DNA of 64,000 nucleotides from Sphingomonas swuensis (GCF_039538045.1 NZ_BAABBQ010000001.1:1696001-1760000); one strand, 5' to 3'. Counted from the stretch's first letter, positions 11,069 to 19,506 are shown. Notes: generated from the letters alone by a model not told the origin. Numbers and translations: made by a program.

Positions 11069-11319
11069 GCCGCCAGCATGGTGTCCAGGCGACCGTCGCG
11101 CTCGAGCGCGAAAAGGTCGTCGCAGCCTCCGACGTGTCGTCCGCCGATGAAGATCTGGGGCACGGTCATCCGACCCGAGCGCTGGATCATCTCCTCGCGC
11201 TTCGGTCCGCCCGAATCGATGTTGTAGGTGGTCGTATCGACCCCCTTGGTCCGAAGCAATTCGCTCGCGCGGATGCAGTAGGGACAGGTGGTCTTGAGAT
11301 ACATTTCGACGTCGGCCAT
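11065..11319 (-). CDS. grxC: Glutaredoxin 3 (GrxC)
   Basis: 84 residues from the ATG at 11319, which follows an AAGGAG site by seven bases; a TTG six bases earlier is less likely. Small dithiol glutaredoxin with CPYC at 12-15, the glutathione-binding TVPQIFIG segment and GGCDDL. It reduces protein disulfides and glutathione adducts in the cytoplasm. First gene of a two-gene unit with the nitrilase-family hydrolase (ATGA overlap). Confidence 0.95.
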   Translation of the reverse strand: MADVEMYLKTTCPYCIRASELLRTKGVDTTTYNIDSGGPKREEMIQRSGRMTVPQIFIGGRHVGGCDDLFALERDGRLDTMLAA

Positions 11320-11375
11320 CCGCAAACTCCTTGTGCTCTTTGTCCCTATGTAGGGCGATAGGCCCGGCTTGCCAG

Positions 11376-12110
11376 CTACTTGAGCACCCGCGCCCAGGCG
11401 AGCAGCTCGACCTGCCGGGCCCCCGCCTTGCGCAGCGCCCTTGCACAGGCCTCGGCCGTCGAGCCGGTCGTGATGACGTCGTCGACGAGGATGATGTCGC
11501 GATTCTTGAGCGACTCGCCCGGCCTGACGGCGAAGGCGCCGCGCACTGTCGCCTTGCGCTGCGATGGGTTGAGCCCCTTGAGCCGTGGGGTTGCCCTGAC
11601 CCGGCGCAGCAGATCCGGATCGACCTCACGCCCGAGGGCCCGGGCGATCAGCACGGCCTGGTTGAAGCCACGCTGCCACAGGCGCCAGCGGTGCAGGGGT
11701 ACTGGTACCAGCAGGGCATTGGGCGAAAGGTCGGCGAGCGGCCGCTTCATGTAGATGGCCATGGTCCGGGCAAGCGCGATCTTGCGGCCATATTTCAGGC
11801 GCATCGCGACCCCGCGCGGGATCTCGCCATAGGCGAGCGCCGCCCGGCTTCGGTGGAGTGCGTTCTTGCCCGCGGTGCAATCGCCGCAGACCTCGTCGTC
11901 GGCGGGTGCCAGGGGAACACCGCAGCGCGAGCAGCCGCCGGTCAGGAAGCGGAGCTGTCCCCAGCAAGCATTGCAGAAGAGGTCCACCTCGGCGACGATG
12001 TCGCCGCAGCCGGCGCAGCGTGGCGGCAAGGAGAAGTCGAGCATGAGCCGACCCACCTGCCTGGCGGCGGAACCGACCCAGCCTGTCGCAACGAGAGCAG
12101 CATCCCCCAT
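11376..12110 (-). CDS. comF: ComF family protein (double zinc ribbon plus phosphoribosyltransferase)
   Basis: 244 residues from the ATG at 12110. The N-terminal part has four pairs of cysteines (CAGC, CNAC, CSRC, CGDC) forming zinc ribbons, followed by a phosphoribosyltransferase domain with the PRPP loop ILVDDVITTGST. Homologues aid DNA uptake in competent bacteria; the role in alphaproteobacteria is unclear. The frame stays open upstream to 12182, but that extension would overlap the divergent methyltransferase, so the later start is preferred. Divergent neighbour at 12152 leaves 41 bp for both promoters. Confidence 0.9.
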   Translation of the reverse strand: MGDAALVATGWVGSAARQVGRLMLDFSLPPRCAGCGDIVAEVDLFCNACWGQLRFLTGGCSRCGVPLAPADDEVCGDCTAGKNALHRSRAALAYGEIPRGVAMRLKYGRKIALARTMAIYMKRPLADLSPNALLVPVPLHRWRLWQRGFNQAVLIARALGREVDPDLLRRVRATPRLKGLNPSQRKATVRGAFAVRPGESLKNRDIILVDDVITTGSTAEACARALRKAGARQVELLAWARVLK

Positions 12111-12151
12111 TCCCTCTTGTCGGTCGAAGAGCGGCTTCCCACAAGAGGGGC

Positions 12152-12898
12152 ATGGCCGACCCCCTGTTCGATGATGAGGCACGCGCGCTGCGTCGTCGCC
12201 GCGCTCAAGCGCGGGACGGGTCGCCCTTCCTCGCTGAGCGGATTGTCGAGGAAATGGTCGAGCGGCTCATGCCGGTTCGCCGCAACTTCCGTCAGGCACT
12301 GGTGACAGGCTGCCCCACGGGCCTCCGTCCGCGCCTCGCCGACGTTGCCGAGAAAGTGCGCTTCGCTGACCAGTTCGACGCCCTCGCCGCCGAGGAGGAA
12401 CAGGGACTAGACCTGCTCCTGACTGTTGGCGAACTCGACGTCCTTGACGAGCTTCCGTTGCTGCTTCGCATCGCCTGGTCGCGTCTTGCCCCGTCCGGAC
12501 TCTTCGCAGGGGCCATCGTCGGCGGGAACAGCCTTCCCGCGCTCCGTGCAGCGCTCCACGCCGCCGACCGCGCCGTCGGCGGCTTTGCGCCCCGGACCCA
12601 CCCGAGGATCGAGGCGAGCGCCTTTGCCGGGCTGCTCGGTGCCGCCGGTTTTGTTGATCCGGTGGTGGATATCGACCGCGTCCGGCTCAGCTACGGGTCG
12701 ATGAGCCGGCTGGTTGCCGACCTGCGCGACCATGCGGCGACCAACATCCTCCGCTCGCGGCCGCGCCAGTCTATGTCACGCAGCGCGGTGGCTGCCGCGG
12801 AGCAGGCCTTCGCCGCGCGGGCTGAGGGCGGCGCCACCGAGGAACGGATCGAATTGATCCACTTCGCGGCCTGGATCCCCGCCAGCAAACAGCCTTAA
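12152..12898 (+). CDS. SAM-dependent methyltransferase, NDUFAF5/BioC-like
   Basis: 248 residues. The N-terminus (MADPLFDDEARALRRRRA) and overall layout match the alphaproteobacterial relatives of mitochondrial NDUFAF5, a complex I assembly hydroxylase/methyltransferase-fold protein often encoded beside comF. The SAM-binding glycine motif is degenerate (ALVTGCPTG), which is usual in this group. Its cellular function in bacteria is not established. Divergent from comF. Confidence 0.78.
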   Translation: MADPLFDDEARALRRRRAQARDGSPFLAERIVEEMVERLMPVRRNFRQALVTGCPTGLRPRLADVAEKVRFADQFDALAAEEEQGLDLLLTVGELDVLDELPLLLRIAWSRLAPSGLFAGAIVGGNSLPALRAALHAADRAVGGFAPRTHPRIEASAFAGLLGAAGFVDPVVDIDRVRLSYGSMSRLVADLRDHAATNILRSRPRQSMSRSAVAAAEQAFAARAEGGATEERIELIHFAAWIPASKQP

Positions 12899-12983
12899 CC
12901 GGATCTTCATTTCCTCGACGCACCATTCGTTAAGAGTGCGTAGCTACCACCATCGGCGTGGACGTGGACCAGAGGAGGGTGGC

Positions 12984-13196
12984 TTGGACGCTATCCGAAC
13001 GATGTTGCGCAGGTTGCGCGCCGATGAGGGCGGTGCAACTGCGATCGAATACGGGCTTATCGCCGCGCTCATCGCGGTCGCCTGCATCAGCGGGATGAGC
13101 ACGCTTGGGGGCGGCAGCGGCGGCCTCTGGGGCAAGATCGGTGCGCAGGTCGCAACGGCCACCGCAGGTTCCGCTCCGGCCCCTGCGGCGCCCTGA
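12984..13196 (+). CDS. Flp/Fap-type pilin
   Basis: 70 residues from a TTG at 12984, chosen because AGGAGG lies about seven bases upstream; the next candidate is the ATG at 13002. Typical Flp prepilin: a short basic leader (MLRRLRADEGG), then ATAIEYGLIAALIAVA, with the conserved Glu and Tyr after the prepilin-peptidase site, and a hydrophobic helix followed by a small Gly/Ala-rich tail. The tad secretion genes are not in the window, so this is an orphan pilin locus here. The gene ends seven bases from the convergent M48 protease. Confidence 0.88.
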   Translation: MDAIRTMLRRLRADEGGATAIEYGLIAALIAVACISGMSTLGGGSGGLWGKIGAQVATATAGSAPAPAAP

Positions 13197-13202
13197 TCGT
13201 TC

Positions 13203-14666
13203 CTAGCGGCGCTGCCCGTAGACGACGAGCTTGACGCGCTGACCCGGTACCAGCCGGCTGTTGGCGGCCAGGCCGTTGAGCGAGAGGAATCGCTCGAGCT
13301 GGTAATTGCGATAGGCCATGCGCCCGGCAAGTGACTGAGGCGTGTCGCCCGTTCGCACGCTGTAGACGTCGATGACGCGCGGTCGGATCGCGGCCGCTTC
13401 CTGCGCACCGATCCGGCGCAGTGAGCTGACCATCGACGAAAAGGGTCCGACCCCCTGCCCGCCCCGAGTCAGCATCGTGAAATCGTAGGCCGTGTCATTG
13501 TCGAAGGCGTAGGCGAAGACGCTGACGTCCACCACGCCGCTCGAGGTCTGCGCCCGCGCGATCGCATATTCGACCGGAAGACCGTTGATGGTCGTGCGGT
13601 TGCTGTCGACAATCTGGATCTGGGTCCGACCGCCGGTCAGCTGCTGGAACCTCTGGGTAATCGTGCTCTGCAGATTTCCGGTGTAGCGGCTGGCGCGGAA
13701 CTGCGCCTGCCCTGCCGAGCCCTGAATGCTGACCGCGTCCGACCCGTTCTGCATCAGGTAGCCGGTCGGTACGGTAAACTGCAGCCGAAGGTCGGGATGG
13801 GTGAACATCCGTCCCTCGATCACGCCCTGAGCAGGATCGTCGTCGACGAACACGCCCTCGAGCTGGTTCAGGAACTGATCGCGGTTACGCAGGCCGGTGC
13901 CGACCCGGCCCGTCTGGCGCGCCATCTGGGAGGCCTGCGCGACGCGATTCTCCGAAAGCGGGTGGGTGCTCGCCCATTCGGGCGTCGAGCGGCTGTCCTG
14001 CCCCTGTACCCGCGCCTCGAGCGCCGTCGCACGGCCAAGCGCCGCGAGCATCGTCGATGAAGCTCCCGGATCGTAGCCGGCGCGATTGAGGTAACCGATG
14101 CCGAGGCGGTCGGCATCATATTCCTGGGCGCGGCTGAACTGCAGGGTCGAGAGCTGCGACTGGGTCTGCGCCAGCTGGCCGATGATGTTGCCGATCCCGC
14201 CGCCGAGCACCGATCCGAGGATCGAGCCGAGGATTCCGCCGATCGCATTGCGCTGGCTTGCCGACTGGCGTGCCTGGGCGTGGTTGGCGGCGACGTGTCC
14301 GGTCTCATGGCCGAGTACGAAGGCGAGCTCCGCCTCGTCGTTCATCAGCCCCATCAGCTGGCGGGTGATGTAGATGTAGCCGCCCGGCACCGCGAAGGCG
14401 TTCTCGACCGCCGAATTGAGGGTCGTGTAGCGGAAGGAGGCGGGATTGACCCCGGAGTAGGCCGCGACTCGCCGGCCGACCTGCTCAACATAGGCGCCGC
14501 GCTGGCTGGTGTCGGCACCACCGAACTCCTGCAGAACGGCGGGATGCTGCTGCTGCGCATCCTGGACGTAGCGGGAGGAAAGACCGCGCGAAGCGGTCTG
14601 GGCAGAGAGCGCCACCGGAGTGGCTGCGAGAGCAACGGAGCTCAACAGGAACAGGGTCTTGCGCAT
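13203..14666 (-). CDS. M48 family metalloprotease with C-terminal LysM-like domain (BepA/YfgC-like)
   Basis: 487 residues from the ATG at 14666, beginning with a Sec signal peptide (MRKTLFLLSSVALAATPVA, cut near ALSAQ). The zinc motif HETGH and a downstream EYDADRLG supplying the third ligand mark an M48 peptidase, probably periplasmic and involved in outer-membrane quality control. After a 200-residue middle region comes a C-terminal segment (about 440-487; VRTGDTPQSLAGRM, LNGLAANSRLVPGQRVKLV) that looks like a LysM domain and would bind peptidoglycan. An EcfG-type promoter lies 38 bp upstream, suggesting general stress control. Confidence 0.9.
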   Translation of the reverse strand: MRKTLFLLSSVALAATPVALSAQTASRGLSSRYVQDAQQQHPAVLQEFGGADTSQRGAYVEQVGRRVAAYSGVNPASFRYTTLNSAVENAFAVPGGYIYITRQLMGLMNDEAELAFVLGHETGHVAANHAQARQSASQRNAIGGILGSILGSVLGGGIGNIIGQLAQTQSQLSTLQFSRAQEYDADRLGIGYLNRAGYDPGASSTMLAALGRATALEARVQGQDSRSTPEWASTHPLSENRVAQASQMARQTGRVGTGLRNRDQFLNQLEGVFVDDDPAQGVIEGRMFTHPDLRLQFTVPTGYLMQNGSDAVSIQGSAGQAQFRASRYTGNLQSTITQRFQQLTGGRTQIQIVDSNRTTINGLPVEYAIARAQTSSGVVDVSVFAYAFDNDTAYDFTMLTRGGQGVGPFSSMVSSLRRIGAQEAAAIRPRVIDVYSVRTGDTPQSLAGRMAYRNYQLERFLSLNGLAANSRLVPGQRVKLVVYGQRR

Positions 14667-14703
14667 GGATCGTCCGTATCTTGAGAAGCTTATCGGCTTC
14701 CTG

Positions 14704-14729
14704 AACGGAACGGTGGCGGAATCAGTTCC
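14704..14729 (-). promoter_or_regulatory. EcfG-type general stress promoter upstream of M48 protease
   Basis: On the minus strand GGAAC (14729-14725), a 17-nt spacer and CGTT (14707-14704) match the alphaproteobacterial EcfG consensus exactly. The -10 lies 37 nt before the protease ATG, in the short gap after cpdR. A match of this kind is expected about once by chance per window, so the position is what gives it weight. Confidence 0.65.
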
Positions 14730-14734
14730 AGCGC

Positions 14735-15112
14735 TCAGAGGCGCCCGTGCTGGTCCTCGGTCTGGAACATGCGATCCACCTCGGCGACAAGATCCTTGAG
14801 GTGGAAGGGCTTGCTCAGCATCTTGGCTTCGGGTGCCGTCCGCCCGCTCTGCAGCGCTACGGCGGCGAAGCCGGTGATGAACATGACCCGGATCGAGGGA
14901 TCGATGACGCTCGCCTTCTGGGCAAGCTCGATCCCGTCCATCTCGGGCATGACGATGTCGGTCAGAAGCAGGTCGAACGACTCGGCGTTGAGAAGCGGCA
15001 TCGCCTCGGTCCCGCAACCCACCGCGGTCACTGCATAACCCACGCGTTCGAGGGCACGCGCGAGATACTCGCGCATGGAGCGATCGTCTTCGGCAAGCAG
15101 GATCTTGATCAT
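14735..15112 (-). CDS. cpdR: Single-domain response regulator CpdR
   Basis: 125 residues from the ATG at 15112, preceded by AGGAGGG. A lone receiver domain with acidic pocket D9-D10, phospho-acceptor Asp52 in TDIVMPEMDG, and the conserved KPF lysine near residue 106. Sequence and genomic position beside N-formylglutamate amidohydrolase fit CpdR, which in Caulobacter primes ClpXP for degradation of cell-cycle regulators when unphosphorylated. A GTG one codon upstream is an alternative start. Confidence 0.88.
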   Translation of the reverse strand: MIKILLAEDDRSMREYLARALERVGYAVTAVGCGTEAMPLLNAESFDLLLTDIVMPEMDGIELAQKASVIDPSIRVMFITGFAAVALQSGRTAPEAKMLSKPFHLKDLVAEVDRMFQTEDQHGRL

Positions 15113-15225
15113 CACGGAGCCCTCCTTATGCCTGCAGTCTTTAAGATTTCCTAGGCGGAACGGCGCTTGTCTGCTCCACGTTTGAGACAATTGTCCCTGC
15201 CTCCCGGAAAAGCCGCGCCACGCCC

Positions 15226-16083
15226 GTGATTGCCCGCGCCAATCTTGTCCTTCCCGGACCTCGGCTGGTGCCAGGCAGCGATCGTCTGCCGGTGCTGCTG
15301 TCCGTTCCTCACTCGGGGCGGGACTATCCCGACTGGCTGCTGCGCCTGAGCCGCAAGGGCCGCGACGGGCTGCGCCTGTTCGAGGACCCGCTGGTAGACC
15401 GGCTCGTATGGCGCGCGCAGGCGCTCGGGATCGGCGCGGTCATCGCGCAAGCCCCCCGGGCGGCAATCGACTGCAATCGGGCCGAGGACGAGCTCGATCC
15501 CGCAGTCATCAGCCTTCCGCCCGGCATGGCTCACGACGGCTGGAGGGTGCGCGCCGGGCTCGGCCTCATTCCAGGCCGTGCGCCGCAGGCAGGTGAGCTG
15601 TGGCGGCGACGGATCGGTCCGGCCGAGCTCGAGGCACGGCTTTCAAGTGCGTGGCGGCCCTATCATCTGCTGGTCGCCTCCGAACTCGAGCGCCTGAAAC
15701 GACGCCATGGCGAAGTCCTGCTCCTCGACTGTCATTCGATGCCCTGGCGCGCGGGCCAGGCGGAGGTTGTCATAGGCGACCGGCATGGCACCACCGCGTC
15801 CCGCTTCGTCACGGACCTCGTCCGCCGCACCGCCGAGGAGGACGGCTACCGGACCGCGATCAACGATCCCTATGCAGGTGGCAACGTCGTCGCCTCGCAC
15901 GGAGTGCCCGAGTCCGGCATCCACGCGGTCCAGCTCGAACTCGACCGCCGCTGCTACCTCGACCCGGGCAACCAGGAGCCCGGTCCCGCCTTCGACCGCG
16001 CAGCGCGGCTGATCGAGCGGATTGCAAGCACGGTGGGGGCCGCACTGCTCGACCGCCAGGCTCCGCCTCTCGCCGCCGAATAG
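15226..16083 (+). CDS. N-formylglutamate amidohydrolase
   Basis: 285 residues from a GTG start at 15226. Family hallmarks are SVPHSGRDYP near residue 26, DCNRAEDELD near 82 and LLDCHSMP near 166; these supply zinc and catalytic residues. The enzyme hydrolyses N-formyl-L-glutamate in histidine breakdown, although no hut genes are near. Divergent from cpdR, an arrangement that recurs in alphaproteobacteria. Whether this copy is a true HutG or a related amidohydrolase is open. Confidence 0.88.
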   Translation: MIARANLVLPGPRLVPGSDRLPVLLSVPHSGRDYPDWLLRLSRKGRDGLRLFEDPLVDRLVWRAQALGIGAVIAQAPRAAIDCNRAEDELDPAVISLPPGMAHDGWRVRAGLGLIPGRAPQAGELWRRRIGPAELEARLSSAWRPYHLLVASELERLKRRHGEVLLLDCHSMPWRAGQAEVVIGDRHGTTASRFVTDLVRRTAEEDGYRTAINDPYAGGNVVASHGVPESGIHAVQLELDRRCYLDPGNQEPGPAFDRAARLIERIASTVGAALLDRQAPPLAAE

Positions 16084-16084
16084 C

Positions 16085-16116
16085 AAAAAAAAGCCCCCGG
16101 CGATGGCGCCGAGGGC
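16085..16116 (-). terminator. Rho-independent terminator of sapC
   Basis: Minus-strand hairpin with a 10-bp stem (GCCCTCGGCG at 16116-16107 with CGCCGGGGGC at 16102-16093, one G-T), a four-base loop and eight T residues. It lies about 110 bp beyond the sapC stop. Confidence 0.88.
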
Positions 16117-16226
16117 AGAAGTTCAAGGGGAACGCACCAAGTCGCGGATGCGACCAGTACCGTCCCGAAGTGGGAAGGATCGGCGCCTGCAGCAAGGCGA
16201 GCAGCGCTCGCCTCGCCGCATGCCGG

Positions 16227-17027
16227 TCACGCCTCGGCGGACTGCGGCTGCAGACCGGAGGGAAGACCCGCCGGACCCTTGCCCTGCGCGGCCTGGCGGG
16301 CGAACACTTCTCGCACCTGCCCGAGGCTGAAGAGGTGGGCGTAGATCAGCGGCAGGAGACCGCTCTGGTTCATCCGGCGAAGCTCGTCGCCGCGAAGGTC
16401 GCGAAGCTTCTCTTCGTCGACCATCTGGAAGCCGCGATAGACGAACGGCTGCTCGACGCCCTCGGGCTGAATGGCGACTTCGCCGTCCATCAGAAGACCT
16501 GCCTTCTTGATCTCGGCCATGAAGGCACCGGTGCGCTGACCGGCTTCCTCGAACTGCTCGCAGAACTGCAGGATCGCCTTGGTCGCTTCCGACGGCTGGT
16601 CGTTGTCGAACAGGGCCTGCCCGTCCTCATGGTCGCCGATCGCGCCGCTGGTCGGGTCGTAGCAGAGCGACAGCTCGTCGGCGTCGTCGCGCAGGCGAGC
16701 GAGAAGGAAGGGATAGCGGCGCAGATAGGCCGGCATGTAGACGTTGGGCTCGCTCGGCTTGCCATTCTCGTCGACGAAGGTGTTGATCCCCTCGTTCAGG
16801 CCCATGAGCGCGAGCGGAACCGAATCCTCGCCGACCGAGAAGATGATCGGGTAGTGACGCTGCGCCAGGGCGAATTCGTCCACGGTCACCGGAACGGCAT
16901 GAATGGAGCTGAGCGCGGGCAGAGCGTCGATGCCCCGCACCTTCAGCTTGCCATGCACCTGGCTGCTGATCGGCTCTAGCTGGTTGTAGAGCATCGGAAG
17001 GCCGGAGTTCGGCGCCGCGGAAGCCAT
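16227..17027 (-). CDS. SapC family protein
   Basis: 266 residues from the ATG at 17027, with AGGAGAG upstream. The sequence HYPIIFSVGE followed by ALMGL and the YIPAYLRRYPF-like segment (VYMPAYLRRYPFLLA) is typical of the SapC family, named after a gene near an S-layer locus in Campylobacter; its biochemical role is unknown. No signal peptide, so probably cytoplasmic. Monocistronic by context: a terminator lies downstream and a 212-bp non-coding gap lies upstream. Confidence 0.88.
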   Translation of the reverse strand: MASAAPNSGLPMLYNQLEPISSQVHGKLKVRGIDALPALSSIHAVPVTVDEFALAQRHYPIIFSVGEDSVPLALMGLNEGINTFVDENGKPSEPNVYMPAYLRRYPFLLARLRDDADELSLCYDPTSGAIGDHEDGQALFDNDQPSEATKAILQFCEQFEEAGQRTGAFMAEIKKAGLLMDGEVAIQPEGVEQPFVYRGFQMVDEEKLRDLRGDELRRMNQSGLLPLIYAHLFSLGQVREVFARQAAQGKGPAGLPSGLQPQSAEA

Positions 17028-17239
17028 TGCTACTCTCTCCTGGGACACGGGAGCGGGTCCCGCCCACGCCCATCGCATGATGATGGGCCGCGCCTCTATG
17101 CGGGCTTGGCGATGCTTGCAAGTGGCGGCAAGAAGGCGGGTGGCCGGGCGGAGGAGTTCAGGCTGAGTTCAATGGCTGGACCGCAGGTGCCGGTCCATCT
17201 CGTCGTCGTCCGTTCGCACGAAAGTCCCTCATCCAGATC

Positions 17240-17662
17240 ATGATGCCGTCCTTCTCCCTCCTGACCTGGCTAGCGAGCCTCGCTGTGCTCCCCGGCCTTG
17301 GTCCGGTGTCGGTGAGCCGGATGATCGTGCAGCAGGAAGTCATCTTGCGAGTGCCGGTGGTCCGTCCGCGGATCCTCCGACCAATCCGCTGGGTCGAGAA
17401 GAAGGGGCCCAAGTGCATCGGGTCGGGCCAGATCGTTGCTGCCGCGCTTGCCGACGAGCGCTCGATCGACTTCCTGCTTCGCGACCGGACCCGGATTCGA
17501 GCCAAGATGGATGACGACTGCCCTACCCTCGACTTCTACGGCAGCTTCTACGTCCAGCCCGAGGATGACCGGATCTGCGCCAAGCGGGAGGAGATCAAGA
17601 GTCGGATCGGCGGCTCCTGTCGGATCGACAAGTTCCGCAAGATGGTGCCCGAGTTCCCCTGA
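17240..17662 (+). CDS. Conserved hypothetical secreted protein
   Basis: 140 residues starting at the ATG at 17240. The N-terminus (LLTWLASLAVLPGLGPVS) is hydrophobic, consistent with a signal peptide or anchor. The body contains IRWVEKKGPKCI, RIRAKMDDDCPTLDFYGSFYV and GGSCRIDKFR: three cysteines spaced through the mature part could form disulfides. I recognise this pattern as recurring in sphingomonads, always uncharacterised. It precedes the RhlE-like helicase by about 90 bp on the same strand. Confidence 0.72.
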   Translation: MMPSFSLLTWLASLAVLPGLGPVSVSRMIVQQEVILRVPVVRPRILRPIRWVEKKGPKCIGSGQIVAAALADERSIDFLLRDRTRIRAKMDDDCPTLDFYGSFYVQPEDDRICAKREEIKSRIGGSCRIDKFRKMVPEFP

Positions 17663-17754
17663 TTCCTTGACTTTGCGACCGTCCTGCCGCACGGCGCGAA
17701 GCGCCTGGCGCGCGTTCAAGCGAAGCCGGGCCTTCCTCGTATCCGGACCACTTT

Positions 17755-19152
17755 ATGCCTTTTGCCGATCTCGGCCTTTCCGACGACCTGCTGCGCGCCA
17801 TCGGCGATAGCGGCTACAACGAACCGACGCCGATCCAGGCCGGAGCGATTCCGCCCGTGCTGATGGGCAAGGACCTGATCGGGATCGCCCAGACCGGCAC
17901 CGGCAAGACCGCCGCCTTCGTGCTGCCGATGATCGACATTCTCGGCGAAGGTCGGAGCCGGGCTCGCATGCCGCGCAGCCTCATCCTCGAGCCCACTCGC
18001 GAGCTTGCCGCGCAGGTCGCCGAGAATTTCGAGAAGTACGGCAAGTATCACAAGCTCTCGATGGCCCTGCTGATCGGCGGCGTGCAGATGGGCGACCAGG
18101 TCAAGGCACTCGAAAAGGGCGTCGACGTCCTCATTGCCACGCCCGGCCGGCTCATGGACCTGTTCCAGCGCGGCAAGATCCTTCTGACCGGCTGCGACCT
18201 GCTCGTCATCGACGAGGCCGACCGGATGCTCGACATGGGCTTCATCCCGGACATCGAGGAAATCTGCACCAAGCTGCCCAAGCAGCGGCAGACCCTGCTC
18301 TTCTCGGCGACCATGCCGCCGGTAATTCAGAAGCTCGCGGCCAAGTTCCTGACCGATCCACGCCGGATCGAGGTGGCGCGACCGGCGTCGTCCAACCTCA
18401 ACATCGACGCCAAGCTGGTCGAGACCCGTTCGGACAAGAAGCGCGACGTGCTTCGCGACCTGCTGCGCGCCGAAGACGTGACGACCGCGATCATCTTCTG
18501 CAATCGCAAAACCACCGTCCGCGAGCTGGCGACCAGCCTCAAGCGCTCGAATTTCGCGGTCGGGCAGATCCACGGCGACATGGAGCAGGCGGCACGCATC
18601 GCCGAGCTTGATCGCTTCAAGGCCGGCGACATCAACATCTTGGTCGCGTCCGACGTCGCGGCGCGCGGCCTCGACATCAAGGGCGTTAGCCACGTCTTCA
18701 ACTTCGACGTGCCGTGGCAGCCGGACGACTATGTCCACCGGATCGGTCGTACCGGCCGCGCCGGCGCCAAGGGCAAGGCATTCACCCTCGCCACCCGCGA
18801 GGACAACGAAGCCGTCGCCCAGATCGAGAAATTGACCGGTGCCAAGATCGCGCGCGCTGACACGGGCGCCAGCGAAATGTCCGCGCCGGCGGAAGCGGCC
18901 GAGGAGCGGCCTGCGCGCCGCCCGCGCGAAGAGGCCAAGCCGAAGGAAGAGCGGCGCGAGAAGGCCGAGCCGAGGAATGATCGCCGCGACCGCAAGCGCG
19001 AGCCCGAACCGCGCCGTTCCGAGGCGCCCCGGACCGAAGCCCCCGCGGCTCCAAAGCCTGCTCCCCAGCCCCGCCGCGAGCTGGAGCCGGCCGACGAGGA
19101 TGGCTGGAACGGCCCGCTGCCGAGCTTCTTGTCGATCGGCCTTGGCGACTGA
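17755..19152 (+). CDS. rhlE: DEAD-box RNA helicase, RhlE type
   Basis: 465 residues. All DEAD-box motifs are present: Q motif (GYNEPTPIQ), AQTGTGKT (about 44), PTRELA, TPGRLMD, DEAD (about 156) and SATMPP, then C-terminal domain motifs ARGLDI and HRIGRTGR. The last 90 residues are a low-complexity tail rich in Arg, Glu, Pro and Ala, common in RhlE proteins and likely to bind RNA or partners. Cytoplasmic RNA remodelling; RhlE versus another subfamily rests on the general sequence. Confidence 0.92.
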   Translation: MPFADLGLSDDLLRAIGDSGYNEPTPIQAGAIPPVLMGKDLIGIAQTGTGKTAAFVLPMIDILGEGRSRARMPRSLILEPTRELAAQVAENFEKYGKYHKLSMALLIGGVQMGDQVKALEKGVDVLIATPGRLMDLFQRGKILLTGCDLLVIDEADRMLDMGFIPDIEEICTKLPKQRQTLLFSATMPPVIQKLAAKFLTDPRRIEVARPASSNLNIDAKLVETRSDKKRDVLRDLLRAEDVTTAIIFCNRKTTVRELATSLKRSNFAVGQIHGDMEQAARIAELDRFKAGDINILVASDVAARGLDIKGVSHVFNFDVPWQPDDYVHRIGRTGRAGAKGKAFTLATREDNEAVAQIEKLTGAKIARADTGASEMSAPAEAAEERPARRPREEAKPKEERREKAEPRNDRRDRKREPEPRRSEAPRTEAPAAPKPAPQPRRELEPADEDGWNGPLPSFLSIGLGD

Positions 19153-19155
19153 CAG

Positions 19156-19503
19156 GTGGCGGTCACCGTCTACCACAACCCGGCCTGCGGAACGTCGCGC
19201 GGCGTGCTGGCGATGCTGGAGGAGCGCGGGATCGAGCCCACGGTCGTCGAGTATCTCAAAAACCCGCCTGCCCGGGACGAAATCCGGCATCTCGCCCGCT
19301 CGGCCGGCGTGCCGCTGCGGACCCTCCTGCGGGCAAATGCCGCGCCCTATGAAGAGCTCGGGCTTGCCGACGAGCAGCTGACCGACGAGCAGCTGCTCGA
19401 CGCGATCGAAGAGCATCCCATCCTGCTCAACCGTCCAATCGTGGTCACCGACAAGGGTACTGCGCTATGCCGCCCCAAGGAACGGCTGCTCGACCTTCTC
19501 TGA
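19156..19503 (+). CDS. arsC: Arsenate reductase ArsC (glutaredoxin-dependent, Spx/ArsC fold)
   Basis: 115 residues from a GTG at 19156, three bases after the helicase stop, so probably co-transcribed. The catalytic cysteine lies in NPACGTSRG (Cys11), with the TPTVVEYLKNPP-type segment and the NRPIVVTDKG arginine region of the family. It reduces arsenate to arsenite using glutathione and glutaredoxin. No arsR or arsB is adjacent, so a lone housekeeping copy or a Spx-like role cannot be excluded. Confidence 0.9.
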   Translation: MAVTVYHNPACGTSRGVLAMLEERGIEPTVVEYLKNPPARDEIRHLARSAGVPLRTLLRANAAPYEELGLADEQLTDEQLLDAIEEHPILLNRPIVVTDKGTALCRPKERLLDLL

Positions 19504-19506
19504 ACC

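Noticed and set aside
12111..12182. N-terminal extension of ComF with an extra CPSCG motif
   Set aside because: It would overlap the divergent methyltransferase and has no ribosome site; the cysteine motif is probably chance.
12890..12945. CtrA binding site before the Flp pilin
   Set aside because: Only separate TTAA half sites are seen, without the TTAA-N7-TTAA spacing, so it is not listed as a feature.
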